Assembly (NCBI RefSeq): GCF_041146395.1
Contig: NC_091002.1
Span: forward strand, 5,698,501-5,762,500
DNA from: Eulemur rufifrons
Taxonomy: Eukaryota; Chordata; Mammalia; Primates; Lemuridae
Direction: 5' to 3'
Length of the DNA stretch: 64,000 bases
Each line of letters begins with the position of its first letter. Positions within the stretch are counted from its first letter, which is position 1. The translations under genes were made by a program, and so were the position numbers. Below are positions 34,611-45,429 of this stretch, in pieces. Under the pieces are notes generated by a model, which saw nothing but the letters and a program-made list of their open reading frames with translations, ran no database searches and had not been told where the DNA came from.

Positions 34611-35564
34611 TAGTGGCCCGAGCCTGTGCCCCTCCCCTCGCGCCTCAGTCCCCAGGGGACCAAGCGAGGCTTATGATGGGATGGGGGAGTGGTGGGTGGC
34701 AACAGAGAGAGATGGTTGTGGAGGCGGGGAGGGGTGGGGGCAGAGCTGGGGGGAGGAACTGTGGATGCACAGGATGCCTGCCCCAGTGTGAGCCCGCCTG
34801 GCCCTGGCCTCACTTTCTCTGCCTGTAGAGTGGGCCATGCACCGCTGAGCCCTGAGGCTCCTGGCTCCACCCCTGGCCAATCCCCATCCTTGCCTTTACT
34901 GGCTGCGTCAGTGAGTCAGTAGTGGCCAGTGGCCGGACAGGAAGGGCTCTGTTCACTCCACGAGGTCTCCGACTACAACTCATGCTCTGGATTTCAACAT
35001 TTCCCTGGAACTGGGTCCATTTCTCCTGGTGAGAGTCTGCCCTGGGTCCAGCACAGATATGCCTCGATTTCCCCAACACTAATATGGAGGCCATGGGCCC
35101 TGGGTCCCTGAGAAAGACAGCCAGGACCAGCCCCCTTCTTGAGTAGAGTCAGTGGCTCCCCTGCATTGGGGGTCCCTAACCCCAGACCACCTGTGTCTGT
35201 GTCTAGACAGTCCCAGCAGGCTGGACAGGGCAGCTGTGATGGGTTCCCAAGGTTCAGATCTGCCCTCAAGGGTGTGCCAGGGCACCAGTGTCTTCCTGAA
35301 CACTTGCTAGCCACAGGCCAATCCCTCTGTGCCTCAATTTCCTCCTCTGTACCGGGGTTGACCTAATTGGGGGAGTGGAGTGGGAGGGGCTGGCATGCCC
35401 GTGGGGTGTGCCAGCCACATGCTGGGGAGGCCTGGGCCAAAGGAGGGGGCTGTCCCCACCCCTGGACCCTCCATGAGGGTTCGTGAGCCTCTGCCACGGC
35501 AGGGAAGCAAAGGGCCGTTGGGCGACCCCAACACCCGGCCTGTGCCCCATCCACCTCCTGCCTG
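34611..35564. other. GC-rich unique sequence with a MIR fragment
   Basis: A sense MIR-like piece spans about 35296-35365 (CCACAGGCCAATCCCTCTG, GCCTCAATTTCCTCCTCTGT). The rest is unassigned. Confidence 0.45.
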
Positions 35565-35770
35565 TTGCCGCCCCGTGATTGATGCAGCATTTTTTGTTTG
35601 TTTTCGCAATCAGAGGTGAGAGCGCTTTAATATATATTAAATGGTGATAAATAGGGGGTCCGGGCAGCGGGCCTGACGCGGCATTTGTCTTTGAGGGAGC
35701 GGAGATTGATAACTCGTGGGCGGCATAAAAAAATCTCCCAAAGCCGCTGTGGAAAGCCCGCCCTCCGGAG
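35565..35770. promoter_or_regulatory. Candidate conserved non-coding element
   Basis: CCCCGTGATTGATGCAGCAT, TTTCGCAATCAGAGGTGAG, CGCTTTAATATATATTAAAT, GGTGATAAATAGGGGG, GAGATTGATAACTCGTGGG, and CGGCATAAAAAAATCTCCC. Repeated TGATTGATG/ATTGATAA cores suggest PBX/HOX-type binding sites. It runs directly into the CpG-rich block with CCAAT boxes. Confidence 0.5.
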
Positions 35771-36110
35771 CGCTTCTCCTGGGCAGTGCCTCGGGCGGCC
35801 ACTGGTCTGCAGGCCGGCGTCTGGCTCCGCCCCCGCCCACCCCGCAACCCAGCCCACTCCCCTGCGGCCGACCAAGGCCGGCCCTGCCCTTCAGGCCCCT
35901 CGTCCCTCGCCCAGGTCCCAGGAGCGGGCGCCCCCAGAAGCCTCGCTGCCTGGACCTGGTCTGCAGGCCTCGCTCTGCCGAGCTCCGACCTGGCCACCCC
36001 TGGGTGGTCCCGTCCTGCGTCTGATTGGGCCGGCCCAGGTCACGAGCATGCCCCAGCCAATCCCACAGGCGGAGCGGTGCACTTTGGCCAATCAGAGCCC
36101 AATTCCAGTG
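35771..36110. promoter_or_regulatory. CpG-rich block with four CCAAT boxes, candidate promoter
   Basis: A GC-rich block with many CpGs. Its right end holds four CCAAT motifs: ATTGG at 36024-36028, CCAAT at 36057-36061, 36088-36092 and 36099-36103. The first three are 33 and 31 bp apart, close to three helical turns, as in promoters with multiple NF-Y sites. No TATA box and no downstream exon is recognised, so promoter orientation is unknown. Confidence 0.42.
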
Positions 36111-36699
36111 CGATGGGTGGGGTAGAGACTTCACAGCTCAGAGGATGGGAGGAGCTTCGGGCAGAGTCCACCTAGACCTCTGCTTGGCCTCTGACCTTGG
36201 GTGAACACATGGTGACAGCCAGGGCCTGTGCCCAGGGGGCAGCAGAGGGGACCCGGCCAGCCCAGTGACTCGTGGCCTGGGCCGGCCTCAAGCTGAAGAC
36301 CTGGATGGCTTGGGGGAGGACTGGGTGGGAGCTCTGGGGGCCATGGGGTGGGGTCCCTGCAGGCCCTGGGGGGGTCCTGGGGGCCCTGGGGTAGAGGGCC
36401 GTGGGGCGGGCAAAGTGCTCCTCAAGGTGAAGCTACAGGCACAAGGTGATTAGAGCAGGTCCACGGGTCCCCGGCTTTGCCCCTGCTGTCACGGCCCACG
36501 TCCTGCCCCCTCTAGAAGCAGCAGCAGGACACAGGGGCCAGGCATGATGGGGGCTTTGAGTGGACCCCTCCCTGGGGGACTGGAGACGCGGTAGAGACCA
36601 CATCCCCAAGTACAGTAGGACAGAAGCCAGGCCTCACCCTTCATTCAGGTCAGCTCGGGCCTGAGTGGGCAAGTGCAGAGGAGGGGCTGTGGCTGGGCC
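36111..36699. other. GC-rich sequence with a G-rich stretch
   Basis: From about 36305 to 36412 the plus strand has many runs of three or more G (GGGGGAGGACTGGGTGGG, CTGGGGGGGTCCTGGGGG), able in principle to fold into G-quadruplexes. Nothing else is recognised. Confidence 0.5.
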
Positions 36700-37170
36700 C
36701 AGGGAGAGAGGATCCAAACATAGTTGCATATTTAAGACAATCTGGCTGGCTGCTGTGGGAAGATGTAGGGGACAGTTTTCCTTCCATTTTCCAACCTGGG
36801 CCCCAGGAGAGGCTTTTTGGGTACTAGCTGAGCTCCCAGATTCAGCCACTGCAAGAAGAAATGCCCCTGCTCCCGGCCCGTTGCTGACCTGGCAGTGGAG
36901 CTCCCCTCTGCCCTCTCTCCCCGCACAACCCTGGCCCGGTAAGTGTCACAAAATATGTAACGTATGTAAATGCCACATGCTTCTGTTATCAAAATGACAA
37001 ACCTCTTCCACTGCCTCCCAAGAAAAATGCCACTTCTGGGCAGTAATGGATGTATTCCAGGTGCCCTCCAGGGTGGCGCTCACTGCCCCATCCTGACAAA
37101 ATTGATGGATGCCCAGGGAGGTGCCAAGGCTCCTTCCACTCAGTTAGTCAAATAAAGTGCATTTTATTTA
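36700..37170. promoter_or_regulatory. Three AT-rich patches, weak candidate elements
   Basis: CATAGTTGCATATTTAAGAC near 36719, ACAAAATATGTAACGTATGT with AAATGCCACATGC near 36949, and AATAAAGTGCATTTTATTTA near 37151. Unique sequence. A role is inferred only weakly. Confidence 0.3.
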
Positions 37171-37689
37171 AGACACTTGCAAAGCTTAGGAAGACAGCGC
37201 TGCAGAAGTCCACCGACGGGACAGGGCTGGCTTTGGGGGCAGAGGCAGCTCTCTGCAGAGCCCGAGGGACTCTGTCTTCCCTGGAAGGCTGCCAGGACAG
37301 GCTGTCCCCCTCCCTGGCACATCCTCAGCTGCAGAGGCTGATGCCCCCAGAATTCTGCCCCAGCCCCGAGGCCCTGAGAGCATCGGCTGTGCAGGGAGGG
37401 TAGGAGCCTCGACAGTCATGTGCCTGGTGACGCCTTGGGACGATACACCAGGGCTCGGGAAGTGTCGGTGCCAGCCTCCCCTGCTCACATGCTGACCATT
37501 CCGGCTTCACACTCAACAAGCGCCAAGACAACAGAGGAGGCCAAAGACTGGGAGACGTGGGGGTCCCAAGTGTGGCAGGAGGCTGGGGGCAAGAGGAGTG
37601 AGCCATGGCGACACTGAGCCTGCCCTGGCCACCACGGCAGGCCCTGGGGCCCAGAGGGACAAGGCGCTGCCTCCCTGCCCTCCCGGCCT
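37171..37689. other. GC-rich unique sequence, nothing recognised
   Basis: No supported feature. Confidence 0.5.
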
Positions 37690-37935
37690 TCGCTCATTTT
37701 CTATTATAATATGTTGCCAATCTTTCTCTTTCTTCTTTTTAGGAGCTTTGAAAGGATATTGGCCTTTCATTCTTCTACATGTTACGTTCCCCCTCACCCC
37801 TATTTGTCTTTTTTTGGGAGGGGGCAATTTTTGCCATTTAGAAATGCTTGATTTTATGTAGTCAAATTTATCAGTCTTCTTTTATGGCATCTGTGTTTTG
37901 TGTTGCTTAGAGAGGTTTGTCTCCTCTGAAATGGT
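37690..37935 (-). mobile_element. L1M fragment, antisense
   Basis: ATTTTATGTAGTCAAATTTATCAG, shown here as TATGTAGTCAAATTTATCAG, then TCTTCTTTTATGGCATCTG, matches the reverse complement of the L1 3' region. Short, diverged and non-coding. Confidence 0.6.
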
Positions 37936-38444
37936 GTGCAGTGGTCAGGCCCCAGGTTGGATCCCACCCTGGCTGTCATCTGCACAGCTGAGGCTCGAGC
38001 TGGCCCCGTCCTGAGTGCTGTGACTGTGAGGTGCTGATCCACACACCCGTCTCTACAGGCTGATGGGGCAGACGGGCTGTGTCCCACCGTGCTCCCAGCC
38101 AGCCAGGAGTCAGGAAAGGGGAGGTGGCCACTGAGCTTTGCCCTGAAACACAGGGCATGGGCCCCCCATAGAGGCAGAGGCCTCACCTTGCCAGCGACCG
38201 GCTCCTGGGACCTTGTCACGGCTGCAGCTGAGGCTGCTGGGGAGGACGGGGCAGAGTGGTCGCCCACATGATCTGTGCAGAACGAACTCTCAAGGCCCCG
38301 TGTTTAAAAGTATTAAAAATTTAAGACAGAGCATTAAACTAAGTGCGGGGTCCCTGTGACTCTCTCGTCCCAGGGTGGGCTGTTTTTCACATTTCTGTGT
38401 CCCTCAGTGGAACTCAGGAGCTGCCTTTGTGCAGGCCCACATCT
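37936..38444. other. Unassigned sequence
   Basis: A stretch at about 38300-38345 (TTAAAAGTATTAAAAATTTA, then GACAGAGCATTAAACTAAGTG) looks like an old interspersed repeat that I cannot name. Confidence 0.35.
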
Positions 38445-38580
38445 TTCTTGCTAAATTTTATCTCAAGCATTTTGTCTTTTTTGTTTTCTTTCTTCTAGGT
38501 ATTGGTTTGGGCTTATCCATTTTGTCTTCGGCCTCCTTACTCAAGTGCATTTTTGTCAGTGGTGATTTCAGTTGATTCTT
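38445..38580 (-). mobile_element. L1-like fragment, antisense, weak
   Basis: T-rich sequence (TTTATCTCAAGCATTTTGTC, TTCTTCTAGGTATTGGTTTG) with the character of antisense L1 ORF2. The match is tentative. Confidence 0.4.
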
Positions 38581-38654
38581 CCACGGATGTGGCCACGTCA
38601 TCTGTAAAAAAAAAAAATGGTCATTTTGCCTCTGCTTTCCAGCACTGACACCTG

Positions 38655-38925
38655 TGTCAGCTCAGGCTGCCATAACAAAACAGCGCAGACATTGGTCTTC
38701 TCACAGTCTGGAGGCTGAAGTCCAAGATCAAGGGACCAGCCGGTGTGACCACTCCAGGCCACTCTCTTTGGCTTGCAGATGGCATTGTCTCACTGTGTGC
38801 TCACCTCCCTGGTGTCACCCTCTCTCCTCTTGTAGGGCACGCATCACGTCGGGTTAGGGTCCCACCCGTATGGCCTTATCTAGGCTTGATTGCCTCCTCA
38901 GAGGCCCCGTCTCCGAGTTCAGTCC
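38655..38925 (-). mobile_element. MaLR-type LTR relic (MLT1-like), antisense
   Basis: CAGGCTGCCATAACAAAACAG, shown in part as GCTGCCATAACAAAACAG, then TCTCACAGTCTGGAGGCTG, GTCCAAGATCAAGG, TTGGCTTGCAGATGGC and GGGTTAGGGTCCCACCC. This is the same 3'-to-5' order as the copy at 2150-2545. Non-coding. Confidence 0.72.
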
Positions 38926-40429
38926 ACACAGGCCTCCGTGCCTCCTCTGGCCTGATGGCCTGTGCCTGGCGTAGTGAGCAGAGCACTCGAGGGAGTCTGT
39001 ACCTGACCTGAAGAAAAGTCCTCAGGATTCCCCACCAGCCCCCACACCAGCTCTGGCCGGGGCTTCCCAGGCGTCCCTCGGAGTGTGTGAGGGATATGAG
39101 GTCGTGGGGGCAAGAAGAGGCGAGAGGTGGGCACTCTCTGGGGGGGCCACAGGAGGGTCAGCGGGCCAGGGCTGAGCCATATCGGTGGGAGGCCTGGCTG
39201 GAAGGATGGAGGAGCCTGTCCTGCGGGCAGAGGGCTCACGGGGGGAGGCAGGTAGCCTGGGGGAACCATGTGGGGTCACAGCCCCCACCAGCCAGGCTCT
39301 GCCCACCCTGAGCCCTGCCAGGCTCACGGTGGAGCCTCCTGGGCCCCTGGTGGGTGGGCCTGTGTCGTGCTGGGGGTGACGTGGTGCCGGGTCAGGCTGT
39401 GGCCCTGGCCCAGCCTGGTGAAATGCACTATATAAATGTAAATTTCCCTGCCAGCGCTCGCTCACTCGTTCAACAAGCTATCAGTGCAGCGCTGTCAGTC
39501 CAATTTTTCACACTTTGTGTCTCTGTTCTCTGTCTGGGGCAATCCTGTTTCCCTGGGCTGTGTCGGGTTGGCAGCTGGAAAAGTTCAGCCTTGCAGATGC
39601 AGACAGGACCACCCAACGGGCCCACCACTGAGGGGTGGGGCAAGGCCACGGGCAAGCGGACCCAGGCAGGATGCCCCAGCACGCTCTCAGAGCCAGGCTT
39701 GGGGATCAGTGTGGCCACCTGGGATGGAAAAGCGGTTTGGCCTCCGTTCTCCTGGAGGGTGGGCTCAGGCAGAGCAAGATGCATGCCCTGTCTTCCCCTG
39801 GCAGATGGGGGCAGGGAGGGGAGGGCGTGGTGCTCCATTTAGGGCTGCCCTCCCTCTCTCGCCACCCCTCAGGGGGCACCCAGATACTTGGGCCTCCAGA
39901 CCTCCCTCTGCACTCTGCTTGGGGGAAACAGCAGGGCAGGGTGTCCTGGGGAGCACAGTGGGGCTCCATTTTACAGGCAGGGAGGGAGGGGTGCACTCAC
40001 ACGGGGCAGGCAGCAGAGCTGAGGCTCAAAGCCAGTCCTGGGCTGGATCCCTGGCACCTGGAGGAGGGGACCACAGGCAGTGCAGGCTCCACGGGCCTGG
40101 TGGGTAGGGAGCGGAAGAGTGTGACCTTGCTCAGGGCCGGGGCCAGTGTGCACTCCTGTTGACCCCTCCACCTCTACTAAGCCTCCGAGGTATTCAGTGC
40201 CCACACCCACTGGGCAGGGATTCGTTCATCCGCCTGCTCACCCCAGCTTCTAGGACCCGAGGGAGGCCCTGCTTCCACGCAAGGAAGGAGCAGGAGCAGC
40301 CGGCTGTCTGTGGCTGCGGGGCCACCAGCCAGAGGCCATAGAAGGTTGGGACTGACACCTGCCAGTCCCACTTAGGGACACAGGCAGCTGACCAGGGAGA
40401 GCAGCACAGCCCGAGGATGGATTCACTTT
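38926..40429. other. GC-rich unique sequence, no supported gene
   Basis: A small AT-containing patch with TATATAAATGTAAATTTCCC lies at about 39430. No gene or repeat family was recognised elsewhere. Confidence 0.45.
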
Positions 40430-41365
40430 TCTAAAACAGCTTTATCAAAGTATCATTGACATACAGCAAACGGCACATATTTAAACTGTGCCATTTGATG
40501 GGTTTTGACGCACGTCCGTGCCAATGAGAATAGCGCCACCGTCCCAGTGGTGACCATTTCTGTCATCCCCAGAAGTTGGCTCTGCCCCTTCTTAAACCCT
40601 CCCCTCTCAGCTCCTCGTCAGACCCCACCCTGTCCCCAAGAACCACAGATCTTTTTGTCACTGTAAATTAATTTTCTCTTTCTAGAGTTTTGTACAAATG
40701 TTCTTTTTTCCTTCTGTCTTCTCTCACTAGGCATGATCACGCTGAGGTTCATCTCTGTCACCGCTGTGCTGTTCTCACTGCACAGGTATAACGCAGCCGG
40801 TGTGACAACTCACCTGTTGATGAATATTTGAGGAGTTTCCAGTTTGGGGCTTTTACAGATAAAGCTGCAGTGAACTTCATGTTCAAATCTCTGTGTGGAC
40901 ACGTGCTTTCATTTCCTGGGAAATACCTAACAGCGAAATGGCTGGATTGTATGGTAGATGTGTATTTGGCTTTTTAAGAAACTGCCAGGCTGTTTTCCAG
41001 ACTGGCTGCACCACTGTAAATTCCCGTGAGCAGCGTATGCCCAGATCCTTCTCACGCGTGGAGCAGCCTCTGCCTGTGCCACTAACTTGCCTTGCCCTGG
41101 CGATTAATGACGTTGAGCATCTTTCATGGGTTTGTTTGCTATCCATGTATCTTCTTTGGTAAAAATGTTCAAATATTTTGCTTGTTTTTAACTGGTTTTC
41201 TTCACATTACGTTGTAAAATATTTTTTCTCCCTGCTTTTTGAAATTGAAATACAATTAACATAACGAGATTAAGCATTTTAAAGTGTACAATTCTCTGAT
41301 TTTTAGTGTATTTACAAGGTGTGCGGCCATCACCACTACTTAATTCCAGACCATTTTCATCACTC
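40430..41365 (-). mobile_element. L1M 3' region, antisense
   Basis: AACAGCTTTATCAAAGTATC and ATTGACATACAGCAAACGG start the reverse complement of an L1M 3' UTR. CATCTCTGTCACCGCTGTGC, ATGAATATTTGAGGAGTTTCC, TTTCATTTCCTGGGAAATAC, ATGGCTGGATTGTATGGTAG, CTGTTTTCCAGACTGGCTGC and GACGTTGAGCATCTTTCATG follow in order. A second 3' UTR start (AAATTGAAATACAATTAACA) at about 41240 suggests two copies end to end. Confidence 0.8.
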
Positions 41366-42349
41366 TGTGAAAACTGATGATATGAATTGAGTCATTCTTG
41401 TCATACTCAACTAAATCAGAGTCGAGGGCGGGGGGACAAGCACGCAGGACACAGAACATTGCTCTAGAAACGTGACTCTCTGCGAGTCCCGCTGCTGACA
41501 CTGCGCGTTGTAACCGGAGACCTGTTTCATCTACAGCCTCGAGGTGACTCCTGCAACTCTAAGGCTGACCTTGCCCGACAGCAGGGGCTGCCAGCTCCAG
41601 AGCTTTCCTAATCCCAGTGGCTCTTCTCTCAGGACCACACGAACATTCTTTTTAAAAACCTCCAAGCTTTTCTTTGTTCTTGGAACGTACTGAAGGCCAC
41701 GCCGTCTGGTGTACGTCCCGAATGGCAATTCTTTCTTCCCAAAAAAAATGTTAAATTTGCAGATGCGTCTCTACATTTTTATTTTACATTTGACCGGCCC
41801 AGAAGGAACTCCTATTCCCGCTAAGCAGTCACCCCACCCCCTGTCCCGAGGCCCTGGCAGCCAAGAAGCTGAGTCTGCTGTGTCCCTACGGACGGGGCCC
41901 ACCAGACGCCCCCTGCCTAGGAACCACTGGGCCTCTTGCTGGGTCTAATGTTTTCCAGGTCCTCGGGGCTGGTTGCTGTCTGCGGATGGCTCACCTTTGG
42001 GGGGACACAAGCCTTCCAGTGCTCAGGGAGGGTGTCCACACCTCGGGGGAGGGCTGCCCAGCCATCCCCTGTGTCCAGCCCAGGCCTAGCCCTGCTGCCC
42101 ACGCCTCCCTCAGGCTCCCAGACCCTGGCTTTCCAGCCTGCTGGGACACCCGGGAATCTTCCATCAGGGTAGCTTGGGTGGTTCTGTCCCCCAGTCCCCA
42201 TGAGGGACTTTATGTGACCATACTGTCCACACAACCGTGACCCTACTTGGCACAGGGCCGGGGCCACCCAATCATTGTTCCCCATCTCTGCCTCAGACCA
42301 CAGTGATTGGTCCAGGGGTGGGCACACGGCCAGGCTTTCCAATCACATC
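41366..42349. other. GC-rich unique sequence, nothing recognised
   Basis: No supported gene, RNA or repeat. Confidence 0.5.
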
Positions 42350-42545
42350 TCTACAGGGAGGAGGGGAGGGGTGTGGGGGAGGATATGAGGGGAGGGGGAG
42401 GAAAGAGGAGGGGAGGGCAAAGGAGAAGGAGGAGGAAAGGGGGAGAGGAGGAGATATGAGAGAAAGGGGGAGGGGAGGGAGGAGGGGAGCGGGAGGCGGT
42501 GGGGTGGAGGAAGGGAGGGGAGGGGTGGGAGGGGTGAGGTGCATG
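42350..42545 (+). repeat. Polypurine (GGA-rich) tract, about 190 bp
   Basis: Almost uninterrupted A/G sequence (GGGGAGGGGGAGGAAAGAGG and similar) with only a few T and C residues. Such a homopurine tract can form triplex DNA and contains many G runs. Confidence 0.93.
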
Positions 42546-42856
42546 GCTCACAGGTCTCTGATGGTTTCACAGGTGGGTATCCCAGATCTGTCTGCCACGG
42601 TCCAGCGACACCTGCCAAAACAGCCCTTCGCCCCCTTTGGCCTGATCTATAAGTTGTCTTGCTCCGGGTCACTTGCTTCCTCCAAAGGCTGCAGAAGTCT
42701 AGTTGCTGTTTGAAGAGAAAAAAGCCCTAAACAGGGCAGTTAATGGCTCACTAGCACCTCCTCTGTGGGCCGCTGTCTGGCCTTGTCCTCCTTCCTGTGT
42801 GCTCTCCTCAGGCATCACCAGCAGGGGCAGGCTGGAGGCCTGGGAGTCCACCCAGC
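42546..42856. other. Unique sequence, nothing recognised
   Basis: Short unique segment between the polypurine tract and the minisatellite. Confidence 0.5.
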
Positions 42857-43107
42857 TGTGCAGGTTACTCTAGTGTGCAGGTTACCCTGGTGTGCAGGTT
42901 ACCCAGCCATGCAGGTTACCCTGTTGTGCAGGTTACCCAGTCGTGCAGGTTACCCAGTCATGCAGGTTACCCTGGTGTGCAGTTACCCAGTCGTGCAGGT
43001 TACCCTGGTGTGCAGGTTACCCAGCTGTGCAGGTTACCCAGCCATGCAGGTTACCCTGGTGTGCAGGTTACCCAGCTGTGCAGGTTACCTGGCTATGCAG
43101 ATTACCT
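42857..43107 (+). repeat. 17-bp minisatellite, 15 copies, with higher-order pattern
   Basis: Unit GCAGGTTACCCTGGTGT. Fifteen copies can be counted, one of them (copy 8) a base short. Two unit types alternate: C-type ending CTGGTGT or CTGTTGT, and A-type ending CAGNNNT. The order of copies 2-6 (C A C A A) is repeated in copies 7-11, and copies 12-13 restart it, giving an 85-bp higher-order repeat. Open frames through it are repeat artefacts. Confidence 0.93.
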
Positions 43108-43604
43108 AGGTGAGAGGCCTACCTTGACAGCCCCAACTCCTCCAAGTCCCTGCCCAGCCTCTTCTCCCATGGTGGTGCCATTACTCTGTCTTTCTGGGCA
43201 CCGAATGTCATTTTAAATAAACTGGGACACTGTGATGGGTGGTCTGGCCCCCCACACCCAGGCTGCCCCTGGGCACTACTACTGACTGAGGGTCCTGGCT
43301 CCCAGGCCGCCTCATAAGAGACTAGGATGTAGAGGGGAATGAGGAGTTGGGGGCTGCCTAAGCAAGGTCTCAGGGAAGCAGCCCTCAAGGGCTCAAGGCC
43401 AAGGCTGGGCAGGAAGCCCTCCCCTAACAAACCCACCCCTCCTACCTGTTTTTGCTGGGCCTGGCTGGGTGGCCATACCCTTCCACTCAGAGCTAAAGGA
43501 TCCCTAGGGAAGATGGGCCAGCAGACCCACCTGTTCTGGCTTTGGAGAGGGGTTCAACTTGCAGCTGGAGCTGGATGGACTTGGCCTTAGACTGGCTTCT
43601 TTCA
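43108..43604. other. Unique sequence, nothing recognised
   Basis: No supported feature. Confidence 0.5.
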
Positions 43605-43705
43605 TCTGTCAGCTAGGTGGCCCTGAGCAAGTTGCTCCACCTCTCCTAGTCTCAGTTTCTTTATCTTGCAGGGCTGTTCTGATTATTAAGAGAGCAGGTG
43701 TGAAA
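43605..43705 (+). repeat. MIR SINE fragment
   Basis: GGTGGCCCTGAGCAAGTTGC, then CTAGTCTCAGTTTCTTTATC and TGCAGGGCTGTTCTGATTA follow the MIR core order in sense. Confidence 0.65.
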
Positions 43706-43728
43706 GTGCTGCAGACCAGGAAGGAACA

Positions 43729-44470
43729 AAGATGATGGTAATGATAATGGTGATGGTGATGATGATGATGGTGGTGATGGTGATGATGGTGGTGGTGATG
43801 GTGATGATGGTTGTGATGATGGTGATGATGATGATGATGATGGTGATGGTGGTGATGGTGGTGATGGTGGTGATGGTGACGGTGGTAGTGGTGATGGTGA
43901 TGGTGATGGTGGTAGTGGTGATGGTGATGATGGTAATGATGATGATGATGGTGATGGTGGTGGTGATAGTAGTGATGATGGTGATCATGGTGATGGTGGT
44001 GATGATGATGATGGTGATGGTGGTGATGATGGTGATCATGGTGATGGTAGTGGTAATGGTGGTGAAGATGATGTTGATGGTAGTGATGGTGGTGATGATG
44101 GTGATGATGATGATGGTGATGGTGGTGGTGATGATGATATGATGGTGATGGTGGTGGTGATGGTGGTGATAATGGTGATGGCTCCAAGGGTGATGTGATT
44201 GGGACAATGACGGTGGTGATGATGATGGTGGTGGTGGTGATAATGATGATGATGGTAGTGATGGTGGTGATGATGGTGATGGTGGTGGTGATGGTGGTGG
44301 TGATGATAATGATGATGATGGTAGTGATGGTGGTGATGATGGTGATGATATGATGGTGATGGTGGTGGCGATGATGATATGATGGTGATGGTGGTGGTGA
44401 TGGTGGTGATGGCTCTGAGGGTGATATGATGGGGACAATAATGGTGGTGATGATGGTGATGACTATGGTG
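43729..44470 (+). repeat. GAT/GGT trinucleotide array, about 740 bp
   Basis: Long imperfect array of GATGGT, GATGAT and GGTGGT. Internal longer blocks are duplicated: GATGATATGATGGTGATGGT occurs near 44133, 44343 and 44370, and GGCTCYRAGGGTGATRTGAT near 44179 and 44410. Minus-strand frames give runs of histidine only because of the repeat. Confidence 0.95.
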
Positions 44471-44474
44471 CTTG

Positions 44475-44960
44475 GTTGTTTTTGTTATCTATTGCTGTGT
44501 AACAAATTACCTGAAAACATAGTGGCTGAAAAAGACAAACGTTTATGATCCCAAACAGTTTCTGAGGGACCCTCAAAAATCCGAGAGCGGGTGAACTGGG
44601 TAGTACTGGCTCAGAGTCTCTCATGAAACTGCAGTGAAATTGTCAGCCATGGTTGTAGGCACCTCAAAGCTTGACCAGTAGCGAATCTGCTTCTAAGAAC
44701 ATTCACAGGCTGTTGGCAAGCCACAGATGTTCACTGACCATCCACCAGACGTCAGTCCCTCACCTCTTTCAGCTTCTCCACAGGCTAAGTGGACACGCCC
44801 CGCAATAAGACAGAAAAGGAGTGGCAGGGTGGGATGATGGGGGGCGGGTGGGGGGGAGGCGTGGGGTGCGGAGGGAGAAGAGAAAACTGAGCAGAGAAAA
44901 CCCGAGACAGAAGGCACGGCCTCCCTTATAACCTACTCCTGCAGTGAGCCCACATCCCTC
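44475..44960 (-). mobile_element. MLT1-like LTR relic, antisense, diverged
   Basis: GTTATCTATTGCTGTGTAAC, AAATTACCTGAAAACATAGTGG, shown in part as TTACCTGAAAACATAGTGGC, then GGCTCAGAGTCTCTCATGAAA. I read this as the reverse complement of an MLT1-type 3' end. The right limit, after about 44710, is uncertain. Confidence 0.55.
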
Positions 44961-44998
44961 CTGCATATCACTTGGCAGCGTCCCCAGCTGCAGCCTCC

Positions 44999-45045
44999 AG
45001 GCGAGGAGGAGGAGGATGAGGGGAGGGGAGGGGAGGGGGAGGCAA
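44999..45045 (+). repeat. Short GGA-rich tract
   Basis: GAGGAGGAGGATGAGGGGAG followed by GGGAGGGG units. Confidence 0.85.
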
Positions 45046-45429
45046 GAGACCCCACGTGGTCTCTGTGGACTCCAGGTCTCACACCCTTAGAAAGGAAAGA
45101 TTCTCAGGCCACGCGCCTGCTTCTTGTGGCTTCTTCTCACTGCTTGGGCCCGTGTCCCTCTGAAATGTCCAGTGAGCCGAGGGCTGTGTTCCCTTCTCCC
45201 CTTTGACTGGCTCCTGGGGCCATGTTCCTGAGCACAGGCCTCCTGCCAGCATCCTGCAGTGTGTGCATTTCCTGCGGTGGGGGGGGGTCCTCGCTCCCAG
45301 GGCCCCTCCACTGAGCACCTGAGCACTGGGAGGGGCCTGCAGGGACCCTGCACCTGGGCCCTTGGAAAGGACCCAGGACCCAATGGAGCCCGTCCGCTCC
45401 GCACCAGGCCTGGGCCCCTCCCCGGCTCT
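45046..45429. other. GC-rich unique sequence, nothing recognised
   Basis: No supported feature. Confidence 0.5.

Noticed and set aside
42857..43107. Possible CRISPR-like array of direct repeats
   Set aside because: Units are head-to-tail with no spacers, and the genome is a primate. It is an ordinary minisatellite.
42765..43216. Overlapping open frames with repeated QVTLVCRLP-type text
   Set aside because: They are translations of the 17-bp minisatellite. Since 17 is not a multiple of three, all frames cycle through the same words.
43609..44187. Second poly-histidine open frame, minus strand
   Set aside because: Also a by-product of the simple repeat at 43729-44470.
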